Assembly (NCBI GenBank): GCA_001464765.1
Contig: LNDV01000035.1
Coordinates: 62,001-126,000, forward strand
Direction: 5' to 3'
DNA length: 64,000 nt
Origin: Betaproteobacteria bacterium Ga0077526
GTDB lineage: Bacteria > Pseudomonadota > Gammaproteobacteria > Burkholderiales > Ga0077523
This document shows positions 34,817 through 43,120 of this stretch, in pieces. Under the pieces are notes generated by a model. That model saw nothing but the letters and a program-made list of their open reading frames with translations, did no database searches and was not told where the DNA came from. A program made the translations under genes and the position numbers. Position 1 is the stretch's first letter. Each line of letters starts with the position of its first letter.

Positions 34817-35719
34817 TCATTGCCGATAGCACCCGCGCTCGATCTCATCGATAAGCGACGGACGATGCGGCTTCCACCCCAGCTCGGCGCGGGCGCGCAC
34901 CGCCTTCACCCGGCTGTTGGAACCCATGGTGTAGCGCGCCGGGCCTTCGCCCCAGACCGCCACCGCCTCCTCGACGGTCATGGCTCGTGTGGCGCCACCG
35001 TAGCCCAGCATGCGGCTCACGGCGGCGGCCGCATCCCGCATGGCGTTCTCGCCATTCTCGGCGTAATAGAAAGCACCCGGAGGCGCGCGGTCGAGGGCGA
35101 CCACGTAGAGGTCCACGAGATCGTCGATGTGAACATTCGACCAGATGTTTCGCCCTGCACCGACGTGGCAACCGACGCGATGCTGCCTGGCAAGGGCGAT
35201 GAGCCAGGGAACCTGAATGCTGTCGCGATGCAGGCCCGTGCCATCGCCGTAGATGAGACTGGGGCACACGACGAGACTCCGGATGCCGTCGGCCGCGGCG
35301 GCCAGCACGGCATCGTTGAGTGCCACGCGTCCGGCCCGCATCGGCAGCGGGTGCACCGGCGTGGACTCCTCGTACACGGGGCCCTCTCTTTCGCCGTCCG
35401 CCAGATCGGCGACTATGCTGGTGCCGCTCGACTGGAGGAATGTCTTGCCAGTCCCGCGGAGCGCGGCGAGCATTGCATCGACCACCGGACGGTTGTCCGA
35501 ATTGGCCGTGTTGATCACGGCATCGGCCTCCGCGGCCGCGCGAGCCACGAGGGTGGTGTCGGCGAGATCGCCGAGAACGGGGGCAATGCCTCTGGCCTCG
35601 AGGGCCTTCGCCCGATCGGGCGTCCGGACCAGACCGGACACGCCGTGCCCCTCCGCAACAAGCCGCGCGGCGATGGAGCCGCCGATATAGCCGGTCGCGC
35701 CGGTGATGAAGACCTTCAT
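34817..35719 (-). CDS. NAD(P)-dependent epimerase/dehydratase family protein
   Basis: The 300-residue extended short-chain dehydrogenase-like protein starts at ATG 35719 (MKVFITGATGYIGGSIAARL). An upstream ATG in frame would add an unlikely 46 residues that run into the opposite promoter. The Rossmann glycine motif GATGYIGG is clear. A typical YxxxK is not evident in the expected place (SSGTSIV then EESTPVHPLP), so catalysis may be atypical. The C-terminal half resembles NAD-dependent sugar epimerases (IWSNVHIDDLVDLYVVALD). It is divergent from the MFS gene. Confidence 0.86.
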   Translation of the reverse strand: MKVFITGATGYIGGSIAARLVAEGHGVSGLVRTPDRAKALEARGIAPVLGDLADTTLVARAAAEADAVINTANSDNRPVVDAMLAALRGTGKTFLQSSGTSIVADLADGEREGPVYEESTPVHPLPMRAGRVALNDAVLAAAADGIRSLVVCPSLIYGDGTGLHRDSIQVPWLIALARQHRVGCHVGAGRNIWSNVHIDDLVDLYVVALDRAPPGAFYYAENGENAMRDAAAAVSRMLGYGGATRAMTVEEAVAVWGEGPARYTMGSNSRVKAVRARAELGWKPHRPSLIDEIERGCYRQ

Positions 35720-35871
35720 TGCTCTTCCTCCGATTGTCGCCGTTGGGAAGGAAGAGTAGCGCGCCCCACGGGCTCCGTCACCGCCTCGCCGACGGGTAGC
35801 GTCCGACTCAGGGTGTTCGGGCCAAAGCCGGAACTGACCGATAATGCGGCCATCCACTGCCCCTCCCTGCC

Positions 35872-37098
35872 ATGAAACGAGAACACCTGTCCCGCGCGCA
35901 GACGCTGCTGATCCTGGCGGGCGCCGCCACCATGCTGAGCCTCGCCATGGGCATGCGGCAGAGCTGGGGTCTGTTCCAGCCGCACATCATCCGCGACGTC
36001 GGCATCACGGCGGCGGACTTCTCGCTCGCCATCGCCATCCAGAACATCGTCTGGGGACTCACCCAGCCGTTCGTGGGCATGTTCGCCGACCGCCACGGCG
36101 CCCGCCCGGTCGCCCTCACCGGCGTGGCGATCTACGCGTCGGGGCTGATCTTCGCGCTATATGCGGATTCCGCCGCGATGTTCACGCTCGGCGCCGGCAT
36201 CTGCATCGGCCTGGCGCTGTCGTGCACGGCGAGCAATATCGCCATGAACGTGACGGCGCGCACCGTCTCGCCAATGAAGCGCAGCCTCGCAATGGGCTCG
36301 GTGTCGGCGCTGGGGTCTCTCGGCCTCACGCTCGCCTCCCCGCTCGCGCAGACGCTGATCTCCACAGCCGGATGGAAGACCGCGATCGTCGGGTTCCTCG
36401 CGCTCGTGGCCGTCATGGTCCCGGCTGCGTGGTTCGCCGGCGGCGCGGACCGCATCGAACGCGACCAGGGCTCCGGTCCGCCGCAGTCGGTATCGCAGGC
36501 AGTTCGGGAAGCACTGGGACACTCCGGCTATCTCGTGCTCGCCACGGCCTTCTTCGTCTGCGGTCTGCAGCTCGTCTTCATCACGACGCACCTGCCCACG
36601 TATCTGGAGATCTGCGGCATGGACCCGACGGTGGGCTCCACGGCGCTCGCGCTCGTGGGGCTGTTCAACGTGATTGGGTCCTATCTGTTCGGCTGGCTGG
36701 GTGGGCTTTACTCGAAGCGTCTGCTGCTGGGCGGCATCTACGTGCTGCGATCCCTGTGCCTCGCCGCGTACTTCTCGACGCCGCCCACGCCGACCAGCAC
36801 GCTGGTCTTCGCGGCGGCGATGGGCACGCTCTGGCTCGGTGTGGTGCCTCTGGTGAGCGGGCTGGTCGTGCATCTGTTCGGCCTGCGCTACATGGCAACG
36901 CTGTCCGGCATCGCGTTCTTCAGTCACCAGGTGGGCTCCTTCGTCGGCGCGTGGGGCGGCGGGATGATCTACAGCACCCTGGGCTCCTACGAGTGGGCCT
37001 GGAAGGGCGCGGTCATCATCGGCATCACGGCCGGGTTGGTGCAGATGGGCATGAACGTAAGACCGACCGCCCGGCGGCTTGCCGAGGCAGCAGCATGA
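35872..37098 (+). CDS. MFS transporter
   Basis: The 408-residue protein has about 12 hydrophobic helices. The loop 2-3 motif GMFADRHGARPV, the N-terminal MGMRQSWGLFQPHI and the C-terminal half pattern (GLFNVIGSYLFGWLGGLYSKR) are those of monocarboxylate/oxalate-formate type major-facilitator carriers. It may import an organic acid used by the enzymes around it. Its promoter region is shared with the divergent epimerase gene. Confidence 0.92.
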   Translation: MKREHLSRAQTLLILAGAATMLSLAMGMRQSWGLFQPHIIRDVGITAADFSLAIAIQNIVWGLTQPFVGMFADRHGARPVALTGVAIYASGLIFALYADSAAMFTLGAGICIGLALSCTASNIAMNVTARTVSPMKRSLAMGSVSALGSLGLTLASPLAQTLISTAGWKTAIVGFLALVAVMVPAAWFAGGADRIERDQGSGPPQSVSQAVREALGHSGYLVLATAFFVCGLQLVFITTHLPTYLEICGMDPTVGSTALALVGLFNVIGSYLFGWLGGLYSKRLLLGGIYVLRSLCLAAYFSTPPTPTSTLVFAAAMGTLWLGVVPLVSGLVVHLFGLRYMATLSGIAFFSHQVGSFVGAWGGGMIYSTLGSYEWAWKGAVIIGITAGLVQMGMNVRPTARRLAEAAA

Positions 37099-37117
37099 TC
37101 GTCGCGCTCGGCTTCCG

Positions 37118-37951
37118 TCAGCCGCCGGCGAGTTTCCTCAGGTAGGTCGCGGCAATCGAACTGCCGTTGCGACGGTCGAGTTCCGACAGGACCACATGCG
37201 CCAGATCGAACGACTGGAACAGGTCGTGGGCGAGCACCGCGTACTTGCGCAGCTTGTCAGCGTCCAGCAGGTCCAGCCGCATCCAGTCCCGCGCGTAGAG
37301 CGCATCGGCCCACAGCAGCTGGTTCATGGGCGCGTCGACGTTGCCGTTCGGGATCATCGGCTTGAACGCCCGCCCCCCGTACGACGCGAAGGTATGGAAC
37401 TGGAAGCCAGCCCCGCGGACAAGCGAGTCCACGTCCGCGAACAGCGGCTGCCCCTTGTAGAGCGGGACGAACTCGACTTCCGTCATCACGAATGCCGCGC
37501 GGGACAGCGCACGCGAGGCGTTGGACAGCACCGACACCTCGCTGCCCTGCACGTCGATCTTGAAGAGATCCACGTCGTCGATCTCGGGGATGTCGTCGAT
37601 GCGCACGGTGTCGACCGGATGCGCAGCCACCGGCTTCGTGAGTTCCGCGAGGTTCTGGAAGCGTTCCAGCAGCGGCGTGTTCGGTTCGAACAGCGAGCCG
37701 GTGAGACTCCAGTTGGTCTCGTGGAAGGTGGCGCGTCGACCGTCACCGACGAAGTGCGGATGAAACCGGTGCGGCGGACCGTACTGCGCATTCAGGGCGT
37801 CGCAATGCTCGCGATTGGGTTCGAAGCCGATCAGCCGCGCCCGCCCGGCATCCACCAGCGGCTGATAGACCGGCTGTTCGCCGATGCCGGCTCCCACATC
37901 GAGGATGCTGAGCGTCAGCCCCTCCGCGACGAGATCGTAGAGGCTCCACAT
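37118..37951 (-). CDS. FkbM-family methyltransferase
   Basis: The 277-residue protein starts at ATG 37951 (MWSLYDLVAEG); longer in-frame starts overlap the enolase gene. The SAM-binding loop is LSILDVGAGIGEQPVY, with the acidic residue in IGFEPNREHC, and the FkbM core follows (DTVRIDDIPEIDDVDLFKIDVQGSEVSVLSNA). FkbM enzymes O-methylate sugars or polyketides. Its place beside a catabolic enolase gene has no evident functional reason. It ends 20 bases from the stop of the convergent MFS gene. Confidence 0.9.
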   Translation of the reverse strand: MWSLYDLVAEGLTLSILDVGAGIGEQPVYQPLVDAGRARLIGFEPNREHCDALNAQYGPPHRFHPHFVGDGRRATFHETNWSLTGSLFEPNTPLLERFQNLAELTKPVAAHPVDTVRIDDIPEIDDVDLFKIDVQGSEVSVLSNASRALSRAAFVMTEVEFVPLYKGQPLFADVDSLVRGAGFQFHTFASYGGRAFKPMIPNGNVDAPMNQLLWADALYARDWMRLDLLDADKLRKYAVLAHDLFQSFDLAHVVLSELDRRNGSSIAATYLRKLAGG

Positions 37952-37968
37952 GGTCGTCCCGTCCTGCC

Positions 37969-39048
37969 TCAGGCGCGCGCGCGGTGCTTCGCGACGGCTT
38001 CGGCATTCCACTCCAGGCCGATGCCCGGCGCGGACGAGGGCGTCACCCGGCCGTCGACGATGCGAATCGGGTTCTGCAGCAATCCGCCGGCGATATCCAT
38101 CACTTCCAGCCAGTGCGCGGTGGGCGTGGCACACAACAGATGCGTGCTGGCCTCGGCGAAGCAGTGGGACGACATCGGCAGCGCCGCGGCACGCGCGAGC
38201 GCGGCGGCTTCCAGCCATCCGGAAACGCCGTGGATGAACTGGGCGTCGGGCATCACGAAATCCATCGCGCCGGCCTCGATGGCCGCCTGCATCTCCAGCG
38301 GGCCGTGGAAGTTCTCGCCGATCTGGATGGGGGTCTGCGTCGCATCGGCGATGCGGGCGCAGTTGCGGTAGTCCTCCGCGAGGATGGGCTCCTCGATCCA
38401 CGTGAGCCCTTCGCCATCGAGCGCACGGCAGCGAGCTAGCGCCTCGTGCACGGACAACGACTGGTTGTAGTCGATCATCAGCGCGATGTCGTCGCCCAGC
38501 GCGCGCTTCGCCGCGCGGATCATCGCGAGATCCTCTGCAAAGGTCGGGAAGCCCGCCTTTACCTTGAGGCCTGGAAAGCCGGCAGCCCGCGTCTCTGCGA
38601 CGATCTCCAGGACAGTCTTCGCGTCGTAGAGCCCGACGCTGTTGTAGGCCATGAGCGGCTTGGGCACCGCGCCGAGCAGCGCATAGAGCGGCTGGCCGAG
38701 TGCCTTGCCGTGGGCGTCCCACAACGCCATGTCGATACCGCCGAAGGCCACGCCCATGAGGTTCTTCAGCCCGAACAGCCGGCAGCGCTTCTGCAGGAAG
38801 GTATGCACCTCATGCGGCGCCAGCGGCATGCCGCGGATCAGTTCCCCGAGACCGACGATCGTCTGCTCCAGCGCGGGCAGGAGCTCCGGGAAGTAAACCT
38901 GTGCGTAGGACCGGCCCACCACGCCATCGTCCATGACGGCGTCGATGAGCACGAGCGGAAAGCGTTCGATGTAGCCCGACGCCGTGCGCAGCGGTCTTGG
39001 GAGGGGAGCGAGGACTGGCGTGGTGCGGAGCTGGGCGATCTTGGTCAT
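37969..39048 (-). CDS. mandelate racemase/muconate lactonizing enzyme family protein
   Basis: The 359-residue enolase-superfamily protein starts at ATG 39048 (MTKIAQLRTTP). The catalytic KxK motif occurs as GLKVKAG. Metal ligands are in LMIDYNQS, WIEEPI and IQIGENFHG, and a His-Asp dyad is suggested by MPDAQFIHGV and MSSHCFAEAS. This places it in the mandelate racemase subgroup, which includes racemases and acid-sugar dehydratases. The substrate is not determinable. The FkbM gene starts 17 bases after its stop. Confidence 0.92.
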   Translation of the reverse strand: MTKIAQLRTTPVLAPLPRPLRTASGYIERFPLVLIDAVMDDGVVGRSYAQVYFPELLPALEQTIVGLGELIRGMPLAPHEVHTFLQKRCRLFGLKNLMGVAFGGIDMALWDAHGKALGQPLYALLGAVPKPLMAYNSVGLYDAKTVLEIVAETRAAGFPGLKVKAGFPTFAEDLAMIRAAKRALGDDIALMIDYNQSLSVHEALARCRALDGEGLTWIEEPILAEDYRNCARIADATQTPIQIGENFHGPLEMQAAIEAGAMDFVMPDAQFIHGVSGWLEAAALARAAALPMSSHCFAEASTHLLCATPTAHWLEVMDIAGGLLQNPIRIVDGRVTPSSAPGIGLEWNAEAVAKHRARA

Positions 39049-39121
39049 GGCAATGGTGTGCAGAAACGATGCCCGCGACTGTACTCCAAGTGCACGACTG
39101 CCCGGCCCCGCCTCGCGCTGA

Positions 39122-39823
39122 TCAGGCGATGCAGTAGCCGCCGTCCACCGGCAGCACGGTACCGGTGACGTACCGCGCGTCGGAGGACAACAGGAAGGCC
39201 ACCACGTCACCTACGTCCCGCGGCACGCCCCAGCGGCCCATCGGAATGCGCTGCGTGATGGCGCCGCTGCGCGCCGGATCGGTACGCGCCCGCGACGACA
39301 GCTGCGTCTCGATCCAGCCCGGCGCCACGGCGTTCACCCGCACGCCCAGCGGCGCGAAGGCCACGGCGTGCGAACGGGTCAGCGAGACGACGGCGCCCTT
39401 GCTCGCCGCGTAGGCGGGATTGCGCGAGGAACCGAACGCGCTCCAGACGGACGCGATGTTGACGATGGCCCCACCGCCGGCCGCGAGCGAGTCCCGCAGA
39501 AGGACCGATGCGCGCTCCGTGCCGCCCAGATTCACGTCCATGACCTTGCGGAAGCCGTCGCCCTCGAACTCCTTGCCGTCGTGCAGGATGATGCCCGCCG
39601 AGTTCACGAGCCCGTGCAGCTTCGGGAATCGGGCAGCGAGCGCTGAGAGCGCCGCATCGTCGGTGACGTCCAGCATCTCGAAGGAGATCGTCGACGGCAG
39701 GTCGGCATCCTTGTCGCGCCCGAAGGCGTGGACGGACCATCCCTTCTCCGCCAGCGCTTCGGCGGATGCCCGTCCGATGCCGGTGCCGCCGCCGACGACG
39801 ATCGCGATCTTCTGTTCACTCAT
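39122..39823 (-). CDS. short-chain dehydrogenase/reductase (SDR)
   Basis: The 233-residue classical SDR has the cofactor motif VVGGGTGIGRASAEAL, NSAG, catalytic Asn98, Ser125 or Ser128, Tyr138 and Lys142 (YAASK), and the C-terminal GTVLPVDGGY. It probably oxidises or reduces an alcohol/keto group of a metabolite handled with the adjacent enolase. It lies 73 bp upstream of the enolase gene, same strand. Confidence 0.93.
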   Translation of the reverse strand: MSEQKIAIVVGGGTGIGRASAEALAEKGWSVHAFGRDKDADLPSTISFEMLDVTDDAALSALAARFPKLHGLVNSAGIILHDGKEFEGDGFRKVMDVNLGGTERASVLLRDSLAAGGGAIVNIASVWSAFGSSRNPAYAASKGAVVSLTRSHAVAFAPLGVRVNAVAPGWIETQLSSRARTDPARSGAITQRIPMGRWGVPRDVGDVVAFLLSSDARYVTGTVLPVDGGYCIA

Positions 39824-39945
39824 TTCCGTTTCCTGAACTAGGGGTGTAGGGGGCGATTGTCTGCCATCGGGGCAAGCCGCGTGAAGGGTTCCCGCGCGAT
39901 ATGGTGTCCCCGTAGGGGATTCGATCGCGCATCACGGCGACCGCG

Positions 39946-40887
39946 TCACGGGCGCGAGGCCAGGCAGTCCGCGATGGCCGACTGCACGTCGAACTGCGGG
40001 CGGAACCCCAGGTCGGTCTGCACCTGCTCGAAAGCCATCAGCGGGTAGGTGATCGGCGCCGCGACGGTGCGGCACGTGACCTTGAACCCCGGCACCTGCG
40101 TCTCGATCGCCCGGATGAGTTCCGGATAGGAGGTCGCGAAACTGTTCACGTGGTACAACGAGCGCAGCGGCTTCTTGCTTTCGGCCGCGAGCCGAACGGC
40201 CAGCGCCACGTCCCTGACGTGCACGAGATCGAAGATGTCGCCCGGCACTTCGCACTCGGTCGTGACGCCGGGCTTCGCCTGCTCCAGAAGCCGGTTGAGG
40301 GTTGCGACGACGCCGCCGTACCAGCGGCCCGGTCCGAACACGACGGCCAGCCGGAAGGTCGTGACGTCCATGCCGAAGCGGTCGCGGAAGTAGCGCGCCA
40401 CCTGCTCGCCCATAGCCTTCGACAACCCGTATCCGGTGGTGGGGCGCGTGGCGGCGGATTCGTCCACGTAGGGCTCGGGATAGAACGCCGTGGGACCGAA
40501 CGACACGAGCGAGCCGGTGATGATGGCGCGCTTCACGCCGTGGCGGCGGGCGGCGTCGAGGACGTTGAACAGGCCGACGGCGTTGATGGTGAGCGCCCGC
40601 GCGGCCTCGGCTTCGCCGGTGGCCATGAGGCCTGCGGCATTGGCGTTGTGCCCGGCGGCCCAGACCACGACGTCCGGCTTTGCGGCGGCGAAAGCGGCTT
40701 CGATCTCCGCAGGGTTCTCGGCCGAACCGTGAACCGCCTTCAGGCGGCCGGCGAGATCGCCGACCAGGTCGACGTTCATGGGCGGGCCGAAGCCCGTGAC
40801 ATCGACGCCGGCGCCGATCAGCTCGCGGGCGATGTGCGAACCGACGAAACCGCTGGCACCGACGACCAGGGCAGAAGACAGAGTCAT
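39946..40887 (-). CDS. NAD(P)-dependent oxidoreductase (epimerase/dehydratase family)
   Basis: The 313-residue extended SDR starts at ATG 40887 (MTLSSALVVGASGFVGSHIA). It has the NAD-binding GASGFVGS, the substrate region ITGSLVSFGPTAFYPEPYVDE and catalytic YGLSK. Its late segment (DIFDLVHVRDVALAVRLA) is like uronate or nucleotide-sugar epimerases and dehydrogenases. It heads the four-gene minus-strand group epimerase, SDR, enolase, FkbM, with gaps of 122, 73 and 17 bp, so one transcript is plausible. Confidence 0.9.
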   Translation of the reverse strand: MTLSSALVVGASGFVGSHIARELIGAGVDVTGFGPPMNVDLVGDLAGRLKAVHGSAENPAEIEAAFAAAKPDVVVWAAGHNANAAGLMATGEAEAARALTINAVGLFNVLDAARRHGVKRAIITGSLVSFGPTAFYPEPYVDESAATRPTTGYGLSKAMGEQVARYFRDRFGMDVTTFRLAVVFGPGRWYGGVVATLNRLLEQAKPGVTTECEVPGDIFDLVHVRDVALAVRLAAESKKPLRSLYHVNSFATSYPELIRAIETQVPGFKVTCRTVAAPITYPLMAFEQVQTDLGFRPQFDVQSAIADCLASRP

Positions 40888-41268
40888 GGGAGGTTCCTCA
40901 GAAAGAGCCCTCGACGCCGGTCGGCGCGCCGCCGGGGATCCGGGCATGGGGGTGACAGGGGGTGCTCACGGGCGTGGATCGTCTCGCAGTTGAACCACTG
41001 GTGCTTGACGACGTACCCGCCGAAGATGCCGATACGGCGGCGCGCGGCCCGGAGGGACGGCCCGTACGTCTTGAACTGCACACATTCGAAACGGTAGCAC
41101 CCGATCGTCGGCGTCGGAAGCACCAATCTGGCGCACGGGCAGCCCCCGCCCCCCCGGGGGGACACGACGAAGCGAAAAATCACCACCGCAGACAGGATGT
41201 CCACGATGGCGGCCCCATTGCGTTTCGGCGTACCATCGAATGGCCATCGCGCTTTCGGAGTCCGCCCC
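40888..41268. other. 381-bp gap between divergent genes
   Basis: It separates the epimerase gene and the exported redoxin gene. A C-run (CCCCCGCCCCCCCGGGGGG, near 41144-41162) stands out. The minus strand has an open frame of about 150 codons that looks protein-like in its middle part (residues such as GCYRFECVQFKTYG), but it lacks a convincing start, ribosome site or family match and is not called. Confidence 0.4.
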
Positions 41269-43008
41269 GTGAAGACTTTCGCCCGCCTCGCTGCACTGGT
41301 CCTTTTCGCCCTTGCTTCGACCCTTGCCTTTGCCCTGCAGCCGGGTGATCGGGTCGACAACTTCCGGCTCCTGGATCATCGCGGGATCTCACACGAGTTG
41401 CGTTATCTCTCCGACACGAAAGCCATTGTCCTCATGGTGCATGGCAACGGCTGCCCGATCGTCCGCCAGGCCCTGCCTGCCTTGGACACCCTCCGCAGAC
41501 GCTTCGAGAGCCAGGGGGTCACCTTCCTGCTCCTCGATTCCAATCTGCAGGACGACCGCAAGGCGGTGCTGGCGGAAGCCGCCGAGTTCGGAATCACCTT
41601 GCCCATCTTGCTCGATGAGACACAACTCATCGGTGAAGCCCTCGGGGTGACACGCACCGCCGAAGTGTTCTTGATCGACCCGAAGACATGGAAGCTCCTG
41701 TATCGCGGTCCGATCGACGACAGACTGTCGTACGGTGCGCAGAAGCCGACAGCCAGCAAGCTCTATCTGGAAGATGCTCTTGCAGCCGCCTTGGACGGCA
41801 AATCGGTGGCCGTCACCCAGGCGGAGCCCGTCGGCTGCATCGTGGACTTCCCCGAACGCGACCGCAAAGCCGAACACGCTCGAATCTCCTACGCCGAGCA
41901 GATTGCCCCGATTCTTCGCGCGCAGTGCACAGAGTGCCATCGCCCCGGGGGGATAGGGCCGTGGGCCATGACTGGTTACAAGCCGATTCGCGGCTTCGCG
42001 CCAATGATTCGGGAGGTGCTGCGCACCAAGCGCATGCCGCCGTGGTACGCCGATCCGCACTATGGCAGTTTTGTCGGCGACCGATCGCTCACCGTCGAAC
42101 AGGTGCGCACCGTCGTGCACTGGATCGAAGCGGGCGCACCTCGCGGCGACGGGCCGGACCCGCTGGAGAGTCTCGCAGCGCCGAGTTCCGAATGGTCTCT
42201 GGGTGAGCCGGACATGGTGGTGGAAATTCCGGCATTCGACGTCCCAGCAACGGGTGTCGTCGACTACATGTACCCGCAGGTCCCCAATCCGTTCAACCGG
42301 GACGTGTGGGTTCGCGCGATCGACATCATTCCCGGGGATCGGACTGTGGTTCACCATGTGCTGGCCGGCGTCGCCGACCCGGAAGCCCCACGGGGTCGTG
42401 TCTTCGTCGAGCAGTTGGCCGCATTCGGCGGCTATTCTCCCGGTCGAAACGCGGTGCCGTTCCCGGCAGATACCGGGGTGCTGTTACGCGCCAACGCGCG
42501 GTTGAATTTTCAGATGCACTACACGCCCAACGGAAAGGCAAAACGAGATGTGACTCGCGTTGCCTACTATCTGCACAAGGACCCGCCCAAACACGAGATC
42601 CGCCTGCAGTTCCTGATGACCAGTTCGCTGCGCATTCCGCCGTTCGCGAAGGCGCACACCGAATCGGTTACCCACTTGTTCGACCGGGACGTGATGCTCC
42701 ACAGCCTCATGCCCCATGCGCATCTGCGAGGCAGAGCCGCGAAGTTCGTGGCGCGCTTTCCGGATGGCCGGGAAGAAGTGCTGTTGTCAGTGCCGAAGTA
42801 CGATTTCAGCTGGCAGACCGCCTACCTGTTCGAGGAACCCCGGTTGTTGCCCGCCGGAACACGGATCGTGTTTGAAATGACTTGGGACAACTCCGCACAG
42901 AACCCCGCCAACCCGGACCCGTCGCGCACGGTGCCGTGGGGGGACCAGACGTGGGATGAAATGAATGCCGGGTGGATCCGCTACCGGGAGGTGGCGGGAG
43001 CGCAGTGA
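41269..43008 (+). CDS. exported redoxin / cytochrome c / copper-monooxygenase-like fusion protein
   Basis: Numbered from GTG 41269 (VKTFARLAALVLFALAST), which gives a clean signal peptide ending AFA at residue 22; an upstream ATG in frame would bury it. Domain 1 (about 24-175) is a thioredoxin-like redoxin with a single cysteine, Cys62 in HGNGCPIV, and a FLIDP strand. Domain 2 has one heme-c motif, CTECH at 220-224, with Met256 (RMPPWYADP) as a possible ligand. Domain 3 (about 310-575) has histidines like those of ascorbate-dependent type II copper monooxygenases: His362-His363 (TVVHHVLAG), MHYTPNG and LMPHAHLRG. The total is 579 residues, located in the periplasm. Redox chemistry is likely; the substrate is unknown. 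It is encoded alone. Confidence 0.85.
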   Translation: MKTFARLAALVLFALASTLAFALQPGDRVDNFRLLDHRGISHELRYLSDTKAIVLMVHGNGCPIVRQALPALDTLRRRFESQGVTFLLLDSNLQDDRKAVLAEAAEFGITLPILLDETQLIGEALGVTRTAEVFLIDPKTWKLLYRGPIDDRLSYGAQKPTASKLYLEDALAAALDGKSVAVTQAEPVGCIVDFPERDRKAEHARISYAEQIAPILRAQCTECHRPGGIGPWAMTGYKPIRGFAPMIREVLRTKRMPPWYADPHYGSFVGDRSLTVEQVRTVVHWIEAGAPRGDGPDPLESLAAPSSEWSLGEPDMVVEIPAFDVPATGVVDYMYPQVPNPFNRDVWVRAIDIIPGDRTVVHHVLAGVADPEAPRGRVFVEQLAAFGGYSPGRNAVPFPADTGVLLRANARLNFQMHYTPNGKAKRDVTRVAYYLHKDPPKHEIRLQFLMTSSLRIPPFAKAHTESVTHLFDRDVMLHSLMPHAHLRGRAAKFVARFPDGREEVLLSVPKYDFSWQTAYLFEEPRLLPAGTRIVFEMTWDNSAQNPANPDPSRTVPWGDQTWDEMNAGWIRYREVAGAQ

Positions 43009-43035
43009 AGGGGTGACGCGGAAGGATGACGGATG

Positions 43036-43072
43036 TCCCCGGAGTCGCGCCTTCGGCGCTCGTCCGGGCTAC
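43036..43072. repeat. REP-like element, half copy
   Basis: The right arm only (TCCCCGGAGTCGCGCC to CGTCCGGGCTAC), with mini-hairpin GCGCC-TTC-GGCGC. It is identical in core to the half copy at 20798, and again directly beside an 8-bp array. Confidence 0.78.
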
Positions 43073-43088
43073 GCGCCCCCTTTCACCT

Positions 43089-43120
43089 CTTCACGCCTTC
43101 ACGCCTTCAGGCCTTCACGC
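43089..43120 (-). repeat. 8-bp tandem array NNGTGAAG (minus sense), 4 units
   Basis: Four units (the third ends AG instead of AC) are spaced 8 bases apart. The last covers the stop codon of the FAD-binding oxidase gene at 43115-43117. Confidence 0.8.

Noticed and set aside
34566-40887. One large catabolic operon from tautomerase to epimerase
   Set aside because: The MFS gene is on the opposite strand and splits the set; only the four genes from 40887 back to 37118 are plausibly co-transcribed.
40966-41379. Minus-strand open frame in the gap before the redoxin gene, with a protein-like middle part
   Set aside because: No ribosome site, poor ends, overlap with the redoxin start, and no family match. 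It could be a small unknown gene or remnant, but the evidence is too thin.
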